Below, one piece after another: positions 18,601-25,744 of a stretch of 64,000 nucleotides of DNA; position 1 is the stretch's first letter, and each line of letters starts with the position of its first letter. The notes under the pieces were generated by a model, which was not told the origin of the DNA, ran no database searches, and worked only from the letters and a program-made list of their open reading frames with translations. A program made the position numbers and the translations under genes. The DNA is from CAIVPM01 sp964615145 (GTDB taxonomy: Bacteria > Bacteroidota > Bacteroidia > Chitinophagales > Chitinophagaceae), in the NCBI GenBank assembly GCA_964615145.1, contig CAZTOP010000001.1:1-64000 (forward strand), written 5' to 3'.

Positions 18601-18891
18601 GTTGGTAAATTGGAAATTAATGTTAGTCTAATTGACGGGGATTTAAATATAAAAATTACAGATAATGGGGTTGGTAGAGCTAAAGCAACTTTAATTAAAA
18701 ATAGCACAACATCATTGCACAAATCGCAAGGGATGAAAATAACAAACGAAAGGCTTGATATTGCAAATAATTTGTACAAGCTGAATGCCCGAGTTAAAAT
18801 TTTTGACTTGGTTAATGATGATGGAATACCAATAGGCACTAGTGTATTATTAATAATAAAACCAAAAAATAATGCAAGCGATAATAATTGA
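15664..18891 (+). CDS. Propeller-type sensor histidine kinase (Reg_prop + Y_Y_Y + LytS-type kinase)
   Basis: 1075 residues: an N-terminal signal/membrane segment (~19-36), then many two-component-regulator-propeller repeats (W-I-G-T/x-x-G-L patterns such as GFLWIATTNGLQRYDG, IWIGTNGQGLLKF) up to about residue 700. A Y_Y_Y domain (~715-795) follows, then one transmembrane helix (~812-833) and a LytS/YehU-type kinase with the phospho-acceptor His871 in MNPHFVFNSLNS. The ATPase domain has an N box (VENAIWHG) and a glycine box (DNGVGRA). The sensor domain is periplasmic and the kinase cytoplasmic. Unlike hybrid (HTCS) regulators it has no receiver or AraC domain. Its 3' end overlaps the response-regulator gene by 20 bp, so the two are translationally coupled partners. 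Confidence 0.93.
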   Translation: MCERNNILPTKISENKQAVFFILMFCLIISLPGLCQKNNFVFNHITTQNGLLGSKVGCVYQDKKGFLWIATTNGLQRYDGYRFKNYTSELRNSNALQSNTIYSIFEDSKNRLWIGTANNGIYTLNRSTNQFQKYSDDIIKLSNKNGNISSIIEDGNGDIWIRGLLNIYKLNNETNIFEDYFKQFGFSPKPYVISFSVDINGNIWICTNEGTIMYEAKNKKIISRDNNPKGLEIFKTNLIPQQIIFNSNNDLWFATLHHNSIGHYKFSSNSITTYSLNEILTNNNISDVYKYEYDGNVIGLGSGNGKVYFGLNDYGICFFDDLKQGFEVISRNENISYCLHNKFSNFIGGGMLKDNQNKLWFYSFNGIDILDEKNQKFVLYATTHNNNQASLPALEVSGILQSKRDSSIYISYYHINNKSGVYQVNKNLLPAKHFCFKKNSGKNQLWNLYEDADGIIWSPNQDKTITKIDPKKGKIFEYKDTLLYGNINTIQQDNNGDTWFGFWNRGIKKIESNTKKIESYDYNLDTFLSKKINALSMFFEGDSIIWIGTNGQGLLKFNKHTHKYIKAYSYSVNNKNSISGNVVTSIVEYNKDTLFIGTDEGFNIFDRRNNSFQFLNTKYGFPTNFILKIKIDSKKNIWVITASGFCKLSLPNLQVTNYGIGDGILSYQLTNAICELFDGRILLGTSEGLIVFNPSELNRNKIPSNVSITGIKIFDKDVLFSNTEPLKLPYQSNSIKIEFSNLQFNLSDNVKYLYKLDGVDKNWIMSGVEKTAFYSQLNCGEYLFKVKCINSDGIEASEITTLKIIINTPFYKTWWFTGIVIFLVILILCTLIYWRNKKTKLIKQIELSEQELSKQLAETKMQALRSQMNPHFVFNSLNSINHFILSHDIENASNYLTKFSRLIRLILDNSRNEWTLFENEIKALELYIQLEAVRFDDAFIYSINIDKNISTKTLQIPPLIIQPYVENAIWHGLLHKQNGVGKLEINVSLIDGDLNIKITDNGVGRAKATLIKNSTTSLHKSQGMKITNERLDIANNLYKLNARVKIFDLVNDDGIPIGTSVLLIIKPKNNASDNN

Positions 18892-19624
18892 CGATGAAAA
18901 ACATTGTAGGGAAGTATTATTAATACTTTTAAATAAATACTGCCCGAACATAAACGTTGTAGCTCAATGTGCAAGCGGTCAAACAGCTCTTGTTGCTGTA
19001 GAACAGTACCACCCCGATATAGTATTTTTAGACATTGAAATGCCCGAAATGAATGGGTTTGAATTTTTAGAAAAGTGCTCCTACAAAAATTTTTCTATCA
19101 TTTTTATAACAGCTTATAATGAATATGCTATACAAGCAATACGTAATGCCGCCCTAGACTATTTGTTGAAGCCTGTAGATGCGGAAGAATTAAAAATAGC
19201 AGTAGCAAAATGCGAGCATGCTAAATCTAAATATTTTTCTACTAATATAGAACAGCTTCTTAACAAAATGTTGTTAAATAGCAATAGTTACAAAGAGAGA
19301 TTTTTAGTTCAAAGTAGAAATAAATGGATACCAATCGAAACAAATTCAATTGCATATTTTCATAGAGAATTCATTAATTATTTAACAACGTTTAATTCAG
19401 AAAAATATGTTCTTACTCAAACCACTTTAGAAGAAGTAGAGAATGATTTAGATAATAAAATTTTCTTTAGAGCCAATCGTCAATTCATCGTAAATATCAA
19501 TGCAATTGAAAATTTGAAAATGTTAGAAGATGGAGCTATTCAAATACAACTTAAAGAACCCTTATTTGTACAAATTGAAGTTAGCAAAAAGAAAGCTCCT
19601 GCTTTTAGGAGATGGCTTAGTTAG
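18872..19624 (+). CDS. LytTR-family response regulator
   Basis: 250 residues. The receiver domain (1-~120) has the acidic pair D-D-E near the N-terminus, phospho-acceptor Asp54 in VFLDIEMPEMNG, the conserved Thr in FITAYNEYA and Lys in LLKPVD. The C-terminal half (~145-250) is a LytTR DNA-binding domain (VQSRNKWIPIETNSIAYFHRE ... FFRANRQFIVNINAIE). It is the cognate regulator of the overlapping kinase gene. Targets are unknown; the repeated GAAGTGAC in 15407-15663 is one candidate. It ends 1 bp before the convergent transsulfuration gene, leaving no room for a terminator outside coding sequence. Confidence 0.95.
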   Translation: MQAIIIDDEKHCREVLLILLNKYCPNINVVAQCASGQTALVAVEQYHPDIVFLDIEMPEMNGFEFLEKCSYKNFSIIFITAYNEYAIQAIRNAALDYLLKPVDAEELKIAVAKCEHAKSKYFSTNIEQLLNKMLLNSNSYKERFLVQSRNKWIPIETNSIAYFHREFINYLTTFNSEKYVLTQTTLEEVENDLDNKIFFRANRQFIVNINAIENLKMLEDGAIQIQLKEPLFVQIEVSKKKAPAFRRWLS

Positions 19625-19625
19625 T

Positions 19626-20858
19626 TTATTGCAAACCATTTAAAGCTTGTTCAAAATCTGCAATAATATCTTCAATATTTTCTATGCCAACACTCAACCT
19701 TATTAACCCATCAGTTATCCCAAATTTTATTCTTTCTTCTCTTGGTACAGAATAATGTGTAGTACTCGCTGGATGAGAAATTAATGTATCAACAGTACCT
19801 AAAGAAACAGCTCGAGTACACATTTGTAATTTATTCTGAAAATCAATACCAGCTTGCAGTCCACCTTTTAATTCAAAGCTAAAAACTGGTGCATTATTTC
19901 GCATTTGTTTTTTTGCAATCTCATAATCTGGATGAGAAGTTAAGCCTGTATAATTTACTTTTTCAATAGCTTTATGTTGTTGTAAATAGTGGGCAAGTTT
20001 CATTGCATTTTGGCAATGTCTTTCCATTCTGACCTCTAAAGTTTTCATCCCATTTAATAATAAAAATGCATCAAATGGGTTGCTGTTGCCCCCAAGTAGT
20101 GCAAACCATTTCCATATTTTGGTTTTCATTAGTTCTATATTTTTCCCCAATAAAATGCCGCCAATTGCAGTGCCATGACCATTTAAAAATTTAGTGGTAG
20201 AATGGAAAACAAAATCAACCTCATATTTAAAAGGTTGCTGTAAATATGGTGTGGCAAAAGTATTATCAACCGTTACTAATAAATTATGTGCTTTAGCAAT
20301 ATTACTCACTGCTTCTATATCCACACATTGAATGGTTGGATTAGCAGGTGTTTCAATATGTACTAGCTTTATTGAAGTGTTTTCGGCAATGGCTTTTTTT
20401 ACTTCATCTATTTTTCTCATATCCACAATAATCGTCTCAATTCCAGTATCAGCAAGCACTTTATGCATTAACTCGTAAGTGCCTCCATACAGGGAATAAT
20501 GGGTAAGAATAGCATCCCCTGCTTTTAAGTTACTTAAAAACATTGTTGCCATTGCTGCTTGTCCACTACTGTGTAAAAGTGCTTTTAGCTCAAGTTGATT
20601 GTCATTCGTATCTTTCAATCCAAATGCCTCTAAGGCAGCAATAGTTTCTTCAACGGCTTTGCAAGTAGGGTTTGCCCAACGCGAATAAATTTTTTCTTTA
20701 TCCTTACTTTCGAAACGCTCCATTCCTTCCTCTGTTGAATGATAAGTAAAAGTAGAGGTTGCATAAATAGGCACAAGATGTGCATCTTCTGCATTTCTAT
20801 TCGAGGCACTATGTAATGCAGTAGATGAAAGGCCTTTGAAAATAAATTTCTTTTTCAT
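19626..20858 (-). CDS. PLP-dependent transsulfuration enzyme (methionine gamma-lyase / cystathionine gamma-synthase or lyase type)
   Basis: 410 residues of the Cys/Met-metabolism fold-type I PLP family. Landmarks are SRWANPTCKAVE, the SSGQAAM phosphate-binding turn, ETPANPT, DNTFATPYLQQP and the PLP-binding Lys223 in HSTTKFLNGHG. The family covers gamma-synthases, gamma-lyases and methionine gamma-lyase; the closest feel is the methionine gamma-lyase/cystathionine gamma-lyase branch, but the exact reaction is not decidable by eye. The ATG at 20858 (MKKKFIFKG) is preferred; an upstream in-frame start at 20888 would overlap the divergent gene's upstream region and adds ten hydrophobic residues of no family match. 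Confidence 0.88.
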   Translation of the reverse strand: MKKKFIFKGLSSTALHSASNRNAEDAHLVPIYATSTFTYHSTEEGMERFESKDKEKIYSRWANPTCKAVEETIAALEAFGLKDTNDNQLELKALLHSSGQAAMATMFLSNLKAGDAILTHYSLYGGTYELMHKVLADTGIETIIVDMRKIDEVKKAIAENTSIKLVHIETPANPTIQCVDIEAVSNIAKAHNLLVTVDNTFATPYLQQPFKYEVDFVFHSTTKFLNGHGTAIGGILLGKNIELMKTKIWKWFALLGGNSNPFDAFLLLNGMKTLEVRMERHCQNAMKLAHYLQQHKAIEKVNYTGLTSHPDYEIAKKQMRNNAPVFSFELKGGLQAGIDFQNKLQMCTRAVSLGTVDTLISHPASTTHYSVPREERIKFGITDGLIRLSVGIENIEDIIADFEQALNGLQ

Positions 20859-20941
20859 ATTAAATAGATTAATTAGAATGATTGGCAAGAATAAACCAAC
20901 AAAACAAATTTCAACCTTTATTTTTGATGAAGAATAAAAAA

Positions 20942-21355
20942 ATGTCTATGAATCGTCCTATTAGAGTTTTGGTTGCAAAAGTTGGATTAGATGGTCACGA
21001 CCGCGGTGCAAAAGTTATTGCTACCGCTTTGCGTGATGCAGGGATGGAAGTTATTTATACAGGCTTAAGACAAACGCCTGAAATGGTTGTTAATGCTGCT
21101 TTACAAGAAGACGTAGATGCAATTGGAGTAAGTATTTTGAGTGGGGCACACATGACAGTTTTTCCCAAAATTCTCGCACTAATGAAAGAGAAAGAAATGA
21201 ATGATGTTTTACTAACGGGCGGTGGCATTATTCCTGAAGATGATATGAATATTTTAAACAAAATGGGAGCAGGAAAGTTATTTGCACCTGGAACTTCTAC
21301 AATAGACATTGCCGATTATATTACAAAGTGGGTGAAAGAAAACAGATATTTTTAA
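20942..21355 (+). CDS. Free-standing B12-binding domain of methylmalonyl-CoA mutase type
   Basis: 138 residues comprising only the C-terminal cobalamin-binding domain of acyl-CoA mutases. It has the DxHxxG motif (D17-G-H19-D-R-G) with His19 as lower cobalt ligand, then SILSGAH and TGGGIIPEDD, and ends in a helical LFAPGTSTIDIADYI. Proteins of this type pair with a separate catalytic subunit, as in the split isobutyryl-/methylmalonyl-CoA mutases; the large subunit is not in the window. In-frame ATGs at 20882 and 20927 would add up to 20 residues not seen in the family, so 20942 (or 20948) is preferred. The nearby PduO-type adenosyltransferase at 22533 would make the adenosylcobalamin it needs. 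Confidence 0.9.
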   Translation: MSMNRPIRVLVAKVGLDGHDRGAKVIATALRDAGMEVIYTGLRQTPEMVVNAALQEDVDAIGVSILSGAHMTVFPKILALMKEKEMNDVLLTGGGIIPEDDMNILNKMGAGKLFAPGTSTIDIADYITKWVKENRYF

Positions 21356-21418
21356 TAGCCTTTTAACACATAGAATAACCATTTACCATTAACTAATATA
21401 CACTAATAATTCTAACAA

Positions 21419-21426
21419 TACATTTG
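21419..21426 (+). promoter_or_regulatory. -7 element TACATTTG four bases before the gatC start
   Basis: A perfect TAnnTTTG whose last base is at 21426, with the gatC ATG at 21431. Transcription from it would start at or next to the ATG. No TTTG -33 box is seen at 19-21 bp upstream, so confidence is limited. Confidence 0.4.
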
Positions 21427-21430
21427 TTCA

Positions 21431-21721
21431 ATGGAAATTACAATACAAACTGTGGATAAACTTTCAAATCTTGCTCAATTACAGTTCTCTGCTAGTGAAA
21501 AAGAAAGTATTAAAACAGACTTGAATAAAATGATAGGATTCATTGAGCAATTAGAGAAAATTGATACATCTGGCATTGAACCTTTATTGCATATTTCAGA
21601 TGCGGTAAACGTACTAAGAGAAGATGCCATAGCTGGAAGTATCAGCAGACAAGAGGCTTTATTAAATGCACCCTCAACAGACGGTCAATTTTTTACAGTA
21701 CCAAAAGTTATTAAAAAATAG
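21431..21721 (+). CDS. gatC: Asp-tRNA(Asn)/Glu-tRNA(Gln) amidotransferase subunit C
   Basis: A 96-residue GatC, the small subunit that clamps GatA and GatB in the tRNA-dependent amidotransferase converting Glu-tRNA(Gln) to Gln-tRNA(Gln). The family pattern is clear: VDKLSNLAQLQFSASE at the start, then KMIGFIEQLEKIDTSGIEPL, LREDAI and a C-terminal DGQFFTVPKVI. gatA and gatB are not adjacent, which is common in this phylum. It lies 84 bp before the ABC ATPase gene on the same strand. Confidence 0.94.
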   Translation: MEITIQTVDKLSNLAQLQFSASEKESIKTDLNKMIGFIEQLEKIDTSGIEPLLHISDAVNVLREDAIAGSISRQEALLNAPSTDGQFFTVPKVIKK

Positions 21722-21805
21722 TCAATATTAATGTTGCTGATATACAATAAATAATGTTGGATTTAACAAGTAAGGACTGACCACAAAAGATTAAACATAA
21801 AAGAA

Positions 21806-22495
21806 ATGAACTCAATCATTAGCATAGACAAATTATATAAAACCTATTTTATGGGCAAGCAAAGTGTTCAGGTTTTGAAAGGATTGTCATTGCAAATAAT
21901 GAGAAATGAATATGTTGCTTTAATGGGTCCGAGCGGAAGTGGGAAAAGTACTTTAATGAACATACTTGGATGTTTAGATACCCCAACAGCTGGAAAATAT
22001 ATTTTAAACGGAAAAGATGTAAGCAAAATGCCAGATGACGATTTGGCTGAAGTAAGAAATAAAGAGATTGGATTTGTTTTTCAACAGTTTAATTTATTGC
22101 CCAGATTAACTGCCATTGAAAATGTTGCTTTGCCATTAATTTATGCTGGGATCAATAAAAAAGAGAGAACAGAAAGAGCAATGGAAAGCCTGAAAAAAGT
22201 GGGATTAGCTGATCGCGGACATCATAAAAGTAACGAACTAAGTGGAGGACAAATACAACGCGTAGCAATTGCCAGAGCTTTAGTTAATAATCCATCAATA
22301 CTCTTAGCCGATGAACCTACAGGGAATTTAGATAGTAAAACATCGGTAGAGGTTATGGGAATTTTTGACAGCATACAAGCTGCAGGAAATACAGTAATTC
22401 TTGTTACACATGAGGAAGATATTGCAAACTATGCTAAACGGATAGTACGATTAAAGGATGGCATAATAGAGAGCGATAATACAAAATATAACTAG
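21806..22495 (+). CDS. ABC transporter ATP-binding protein, LolD/MacB type
   Basis: 229 residues forming one complete ABC domain: Walker A GPSGSGKST (~residues 44-52), Q-loop FVFQQFNLLPRL, signature LSGGQIQRVAIARAL, Walker B ILLADEPTGNLD and switch His in VTHEEDIA. The LLPRLTAIENVALPLIYAG and EPTGNLDSKTS stretches place it with LolD/MacB/FtsE-type ATPases that power MacB-fold permeases working on lipoproteins, lipids or peptides across the envelope. No permease is next to it, so it must act with one encoded elsewhere. Confidence 0.92.
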   Translation: MNSIISIDKLYKTYFMGKQSVQVLKGLSLQIMRNEYVALMGPSGSGKSTLMNILGCLDTPTAGKYILNGKDVSKMPDDDLAEVRNKEIGFVFQQFNLLPRLTAIENVALPLIYAGINKKERTERAMESLKKVGLADRGHHKSNELSGGQIQRVAIARALVNNPSILLADEPTGNLDSKTSVEVMGIFDSIQAAGNTVILVTHEEDIANYAKRIVRLKDGIIESDNTKYN

Positions 22496-22532
22496 CTAAC
22501 AACACATATTCAGTTAACTTTTAATAAAACAA

Positions 22533-23093
22533 ATGGCACTAAAAATATATACAAAAACAGGTGATAAAGGAACTACAAGTTTAATTGGAGGTACAAAGGT
22601 TTCTAAAAGTCATATTAGAATTGAAAGCTATGGAACTATAGATGAATTAAATAGTTTTATTGGTTTATGTGTAGATACAATAGGTGATAACAAAACTAAA
22701 ATAGTATTAAAAGAAATTCAAGATAGATTGTTTACTATAGGCTCTTCTTTAGCTTGTGACCCAGATAAGGAACCCATGCTAAAACTGCCAGACTTAAAAG
22801 AAAGTGACATAGCTTTTCTGGAAACAGAAATAGATACAATGAATGAGGTTTTGCCATTAATGAAAAATTTTATTCTGCCAGGAGGAAATGTTTCTGTTTC
22901 AAATTTACATGTAGCAAGATGCGTTTGCAGAAGGGCAGAAAGAAATTGTGTAGCTATGAAAGAAAATGATTTATTCATAGATGAAACAGTACTTAAGTAT
23001 ATTAACCGTTTAAGCGATTATTTGTTTGTGCTTGCAAGGTATATAGCTCATTTAACTAATGCAACAGAAGTTGCGTGGAAGCCAAGGCTATAA
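22533..23093 (+). CDS. Cob(I)yrinic acid a,c-diamide adenosyltransferase, PduO/MMAB type
   Basis: 186 residues of the PduO-type ATP:cob(I)alamin adenosyltransferase family, which forms adenosylcobalamin, the cofactor of acyl-CoA mutases. Signature elements are KIYTKTGDKGTTSLIGG (ATP-binding N-terminus), ESYGTIDELNSFIG, FILPGGN, the RCVCRRAERN motif and the C-terminal NRLSDYLFVLAR. The start 38 bp after the ABC ATPase suggests co-transcription. Together with the B12 domain at 20942 it indicates an adenosylcobalamin-dependent mutase in this organism. Confidence 0.95.
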   Translation: MALKIYTKTGDKGTTSLIGGTKVSKSHIRIESYGTIDELNSFIGLCVDTIGDNKTKIVLKEIQDRLFTIGSSLACDPDKEPMLKLPDLKESDIAFLETEIDTMNEVLPLMKNFILPGGNVSVSNLHVARCVCRRAERNCVAMKENDLFIDETVLKYINRLSDYLFVLARYIAHLTNATEVAWKPRL

Positions 23094-23121
23094 AGGCTCG
23101 AAGCTACTGCTTTAGCTTATT

Positions 23122-23997
23122 CTAGTATAAAGTAACACTCCAGTTTCTAATAAAAGTTTCGTTGGATTGAAGTGTATTGATTCCTTCCTTATTCATTAAT
23201 TTGCCATCAGAACTTTCTGTATCTGAAATGCCACACCAAGGCTCTAAACATACAAAGTTGGCATCTTTTGCACTCCATATTCCATAGTATGGAAAATCGT
23301 TGAACTCCATTAAAATTCCATGCTCATTTTTATCGCTTTCTATTTTAATTGTTTTAGATTTTAAATTTTTAAAAATTAGGGCATCGTTATAAAAAAGTTC
23401 TTTTGATAAATTAATTTTATTAGTGTTATCAAAAAAGCTATTAGCATTTTGTACAATTAGGCCATCTTTATTTAAAGGGTATATTCCAGCATTTTCATTT
23501 GTCCCAAAAGTTAAAAACCAATCATTGTAGTTTGTGTTTTTGGTTAATGGAATATTAAAAGCAGGATGTGCACCAACAGAAAAGTACAAGATATTTTCTG
23601 AATTATTTTCAACTCTGTAAGTACAAATTAATTTATTCTCGAAGATTTTATATTCTACAAAAAAGGCAAAATCAAATGGGTAAATTTTTTTTGTAATATC
23701 ATTCGATAAAAGAGAAAAAATGATTTTTTCATTGCTAAAAAAGTCTACTTCAAAATCAAATTCTCTGGTAAATCCATGACGCCCTAATTTTTATTTAATG
23801 TTATTAAATTCATATTCGCCATTTCTTAAACCCCCAACAATTGGAAATAATACTGGACTTTTTTTGGGCCAAAAATTTGCATCGCCATTCCACAAATATT
23901 CTAGCTCAGTTTCTTTATTAAATATGTTATCAAGTTCAGCACCTTTGGAAGAAATAGAAACTTTCAATAGTTCATTTTCAAGAAAATATATTTTCAT
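23122..23997 (-). pseudogene. LacX-type aldose 1-epimerase family gene with one in-frame stop codon
   Basis: The frame is 292 codons long and otherwise fully open, but codon 69 is TAA (23791-23793 on the plus strand reads TTA). The reading before it (MKIYFLENELLKVSISSKGAEL ... GGLRNGEYEFNNIK) runs straight into KLGRHGFTREFDFEV after it, and then YPFDFAF and VGAHPAFNIPL, all in order for a LacX-like galactose mutarotase family protein. One base change from TAT (Tyr) to TAA would explain it; no frameshift is needed. It could be a recent pseudogene, a sequencing error or a read-through case. It lies 15 bp downstream of ispH on the same strand, probably in its transcript, and is convergent with the adenosyltransferase gene. 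Confidence 0.88.
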
Positions 23998-24012
23998 TTT
24001 AATAATATTTTT

Positions 24013-25200
24013 TTAATTGCACAATTCAACCAATCTGTTAATTACTTTTTCCACCACTGCATCCGGGCAACTAGCACCACTTGTCATTAGTATTTTTATA
24101 GGTTTTTTGTTAGGTAAAAAATCATTCAGAAGTTTCTCTTCTTTTGTCAGCCAATTCCTATTAATAATTTGCTTATTACTTAAAATTTTACTTGCAGCAT
24201 CAATAAAATATGTAGTAATTGCTGCTTCGCACATTTCTACCAAATGAGAGGTATTGCTACTATTGCTTCCTCCAACTACAATTGCTATATCTGCTTTGGT
24301 TTTTAGCATTTCGATAACCGAAGATTGATTGTCGTTAGTGGCGTAACAAAGCGTATCTCTGGTATCGGCAAATCTCTCATTTATATTTTCGGATGTTAAA
24401 TTATAAAAATTAATAATAGTATTTTTTAAGTATTCAGAAATGGCTTGTGTGTCACTAGCTAGTTGGGTGGTTTGATTTACTACACCAATTTTTTGCAAAT
24501 CATTTTCAGGAGAAAATCCCTCAGAAAATCTGCCTTTAAATTCTTCATAAAAATTGGCATTATCAACTTGTTTCGTAATGTACAAAGCAAGTCTCTTTGC
24601 CTCATTCATATCATTAATAATAAGTGTTGGTGTATTTGAAGATGCGTGAGAAAATGTAGCTCTGGTTTCTTCGTGTTGTGGTTTGCCATGAACAATTATG
24701 CTATATCCTTTTTTTGCTATTTGACTACTTCTGTTCCAAACTTTTTCAACAAATGGGCAGGTTGTATTCCACTTATCAATTGTAACCCCTTTATCTCTTA
24801 ACTTTTTTTCAATATCTAAAGTTGTACCAAATGCAGGAATAATAACAATGTCGTCTGGCTTTATTACATCAAAAGGAATTAACTGTTTGCCATAAGTATC
24901 TTGTAAAAAAATTACACCTAGCTTTTTCAAATCTTCATTTACTTGTGGGTTGTGAATCATCTCACTTAATAAAAAAATTCTTTTACCCTTGTTTTCTTCA
25001 ACTGTTTTAAATGCAATTTCAATGGCATTTTCAACACCATAACAAAATCCAAAATGTCTGGCTAAATATATTTGTACATTGCCATAATCCAGAAATGTAG
25101 GTGTAAAATCCTTCTTAAGTTTATCTTCTTCCTTACGTCTGTTTTTAATTTCTGAAATTAAATTACTTCTGTAAAAATTTGGCACTTCAAATTGCTTCAT
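24013..25200 (-). CDS. ispH: 4-hydroxy-3-methylbut-2-enyl diphosphate reductase
   Basis: The last enzyme of the MEP isoprenoid pathway, reducing HMBPP to IPP and DMAPP with a [4Fe-4S] cluster. The three cluster cysteines are visible as C53 (HFGFCYGV), C148 (NTTCPFV) and C285 (LCYATNDNQ), along with HGKPQHEET, the VNQTTQ loop and VGGSNSSNT. At 395 residues it is longer than the ~316 of E. coli, with an N-terminal extension of ~40 residues and an insertion around 210-235; long forms are usual in this phylum. The interrupted epimerase gene follows 15 bp downstream. Confidence 0.95.
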   Translation of the reverse strand: MKQFEVPNFYRSNLISEIKNRRKEEDKLKKDFTPTFLDYGNVQIYLARHFGFCYGVENAIEIAFKTVEENKGKRIFLLSEMIHNPQVNEDLKKLGVIFLQDTYGKQLIPFDVIKPDDIVIIPAFGTTLDIEKKLRDKGVTIDKWNTTCPFVEKVWNRSSQIAKKGYSIIVHGKPQHEETRATFSHASSNTPTLIINDMNEAKRLALYITKQVDNANFYEEFKGRFSEGFSPENDLQKIGVVNQTTQLASDTQAISEYLKNTIINFYNLTSENINERFADTRDTLCYATNDNQSSVIEMLKTKADIAIVVGGSNSSNTSHLVEMCEAAITTYFIDAASKILSNKQIINRNWLTKEEKLLNDFLPNKKPIKILMTSGASCPDAVVEKVINRLVELCN

Positions 25201-25336
25201 CTATTTTTTTTAAGGTTGCAAAGTAATGAAAGAATAGATTAGTAATAATTTAATAGCTCAACTGAATGTTTTATTAAAATTTTACGGTAAAACAAACAAC
25301 GATAATGGATGTTATTTAGGATAAATAAATAATGCA

Positions 25337-25367
25337 TTTGGAAATTTCATTTATACATCTACATTTG
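25337..25367 (+). promoter_or_regulatory. Consensus Bacteroidota promoter (TTTG-N19-TACATTTG)
   Basis: -33 box TTTG at 25337-25340, a 19-base spacer, and -7 box TACATTTG at 25360-25367. It lies 17 bases before the ATG at 25385 and is the best promoter match in the window. Confidence 0.85.
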
Positions 25368-25384
25368 CACAAATTTTTTATAAT

Positions 25385-25606
25385 ATGTTTTGGACACTCG
25401 AACTTGCTAGCTATTTAGAAGAAGCACCTTGGCCTGCTACTAAAGATGAGCTAATTGACTACTCTATTAGAAGTGGTGCTCCAATTGAGGTTGTAGAGAA
25501 CCTTCAGGAATTAGACGACGAAGGCGAAATTTATGAAAGCATTGAAGATATCTGGCCCGATTATCCTAGTCAGGATGACTTTATGTTCAATGAAGATGAA
25601 TACTAA
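25385..25606 (+). CDS. DUF2795-type small acidic protein
   Basis: 73 residues, strongly acidic. The N-terminal 50 residues (ASYLEEAPWPATKDELIDYSIRSGAP, then VVENLQEL) match the DUF2795 pattern of short proteins with a small helical domain; the tail is a run of Asp/Glu with aromatic residues. Function is unknown. It has its own consensus promoter 17 bp upstream and its own terminator, so it is a monocistronic, probably well expressed gene. Confidence 0.85.
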   Translation: MFWTLELASYLEEAPWPATKDELIDYSIRSGAPIEVVENLQELDDEGEIYESIEDIWPDYPSQDDFMFNEDEY

Positions 25607-25629
25607 TTTTTTTATTGAAGAAATGATTG

Positions 25630-25657
25630 CCACTCTTAAACGAGTGGTTTTTTTTTG
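25630..25657 (+). terminator. Rho-independent terminator
   Basis: The stem CCACTC/GAGTGG (25630-25635 with 25642-25647) is followed by nine T. Confidence 0.88.
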
Positions 25658-25744
25658 TCTTTTTTTCTTAATAAAAACCTAATATTTTAGTTTATCTATT
25701 TTTTTATTTTTTATTGATGCAAATTTGTAAATACAATTAATACA

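Noticed and set aside
15664..18891. Hybrid two-component (HTCS) regulator
   Set aside because: There is no receiver or AraC domain in the same chain; the kinase is LytS-type and the regulator is a separate overlapping gene.
23122..23589. Independent short gene for the C-terminal part of the epimerase
   Set aside because: The frame is continuous upstream through codon 70 of a full-length epimerase; the only break is the TAA at 23791-23793. A frameshift was also considered and excluded because both parts share one frame.
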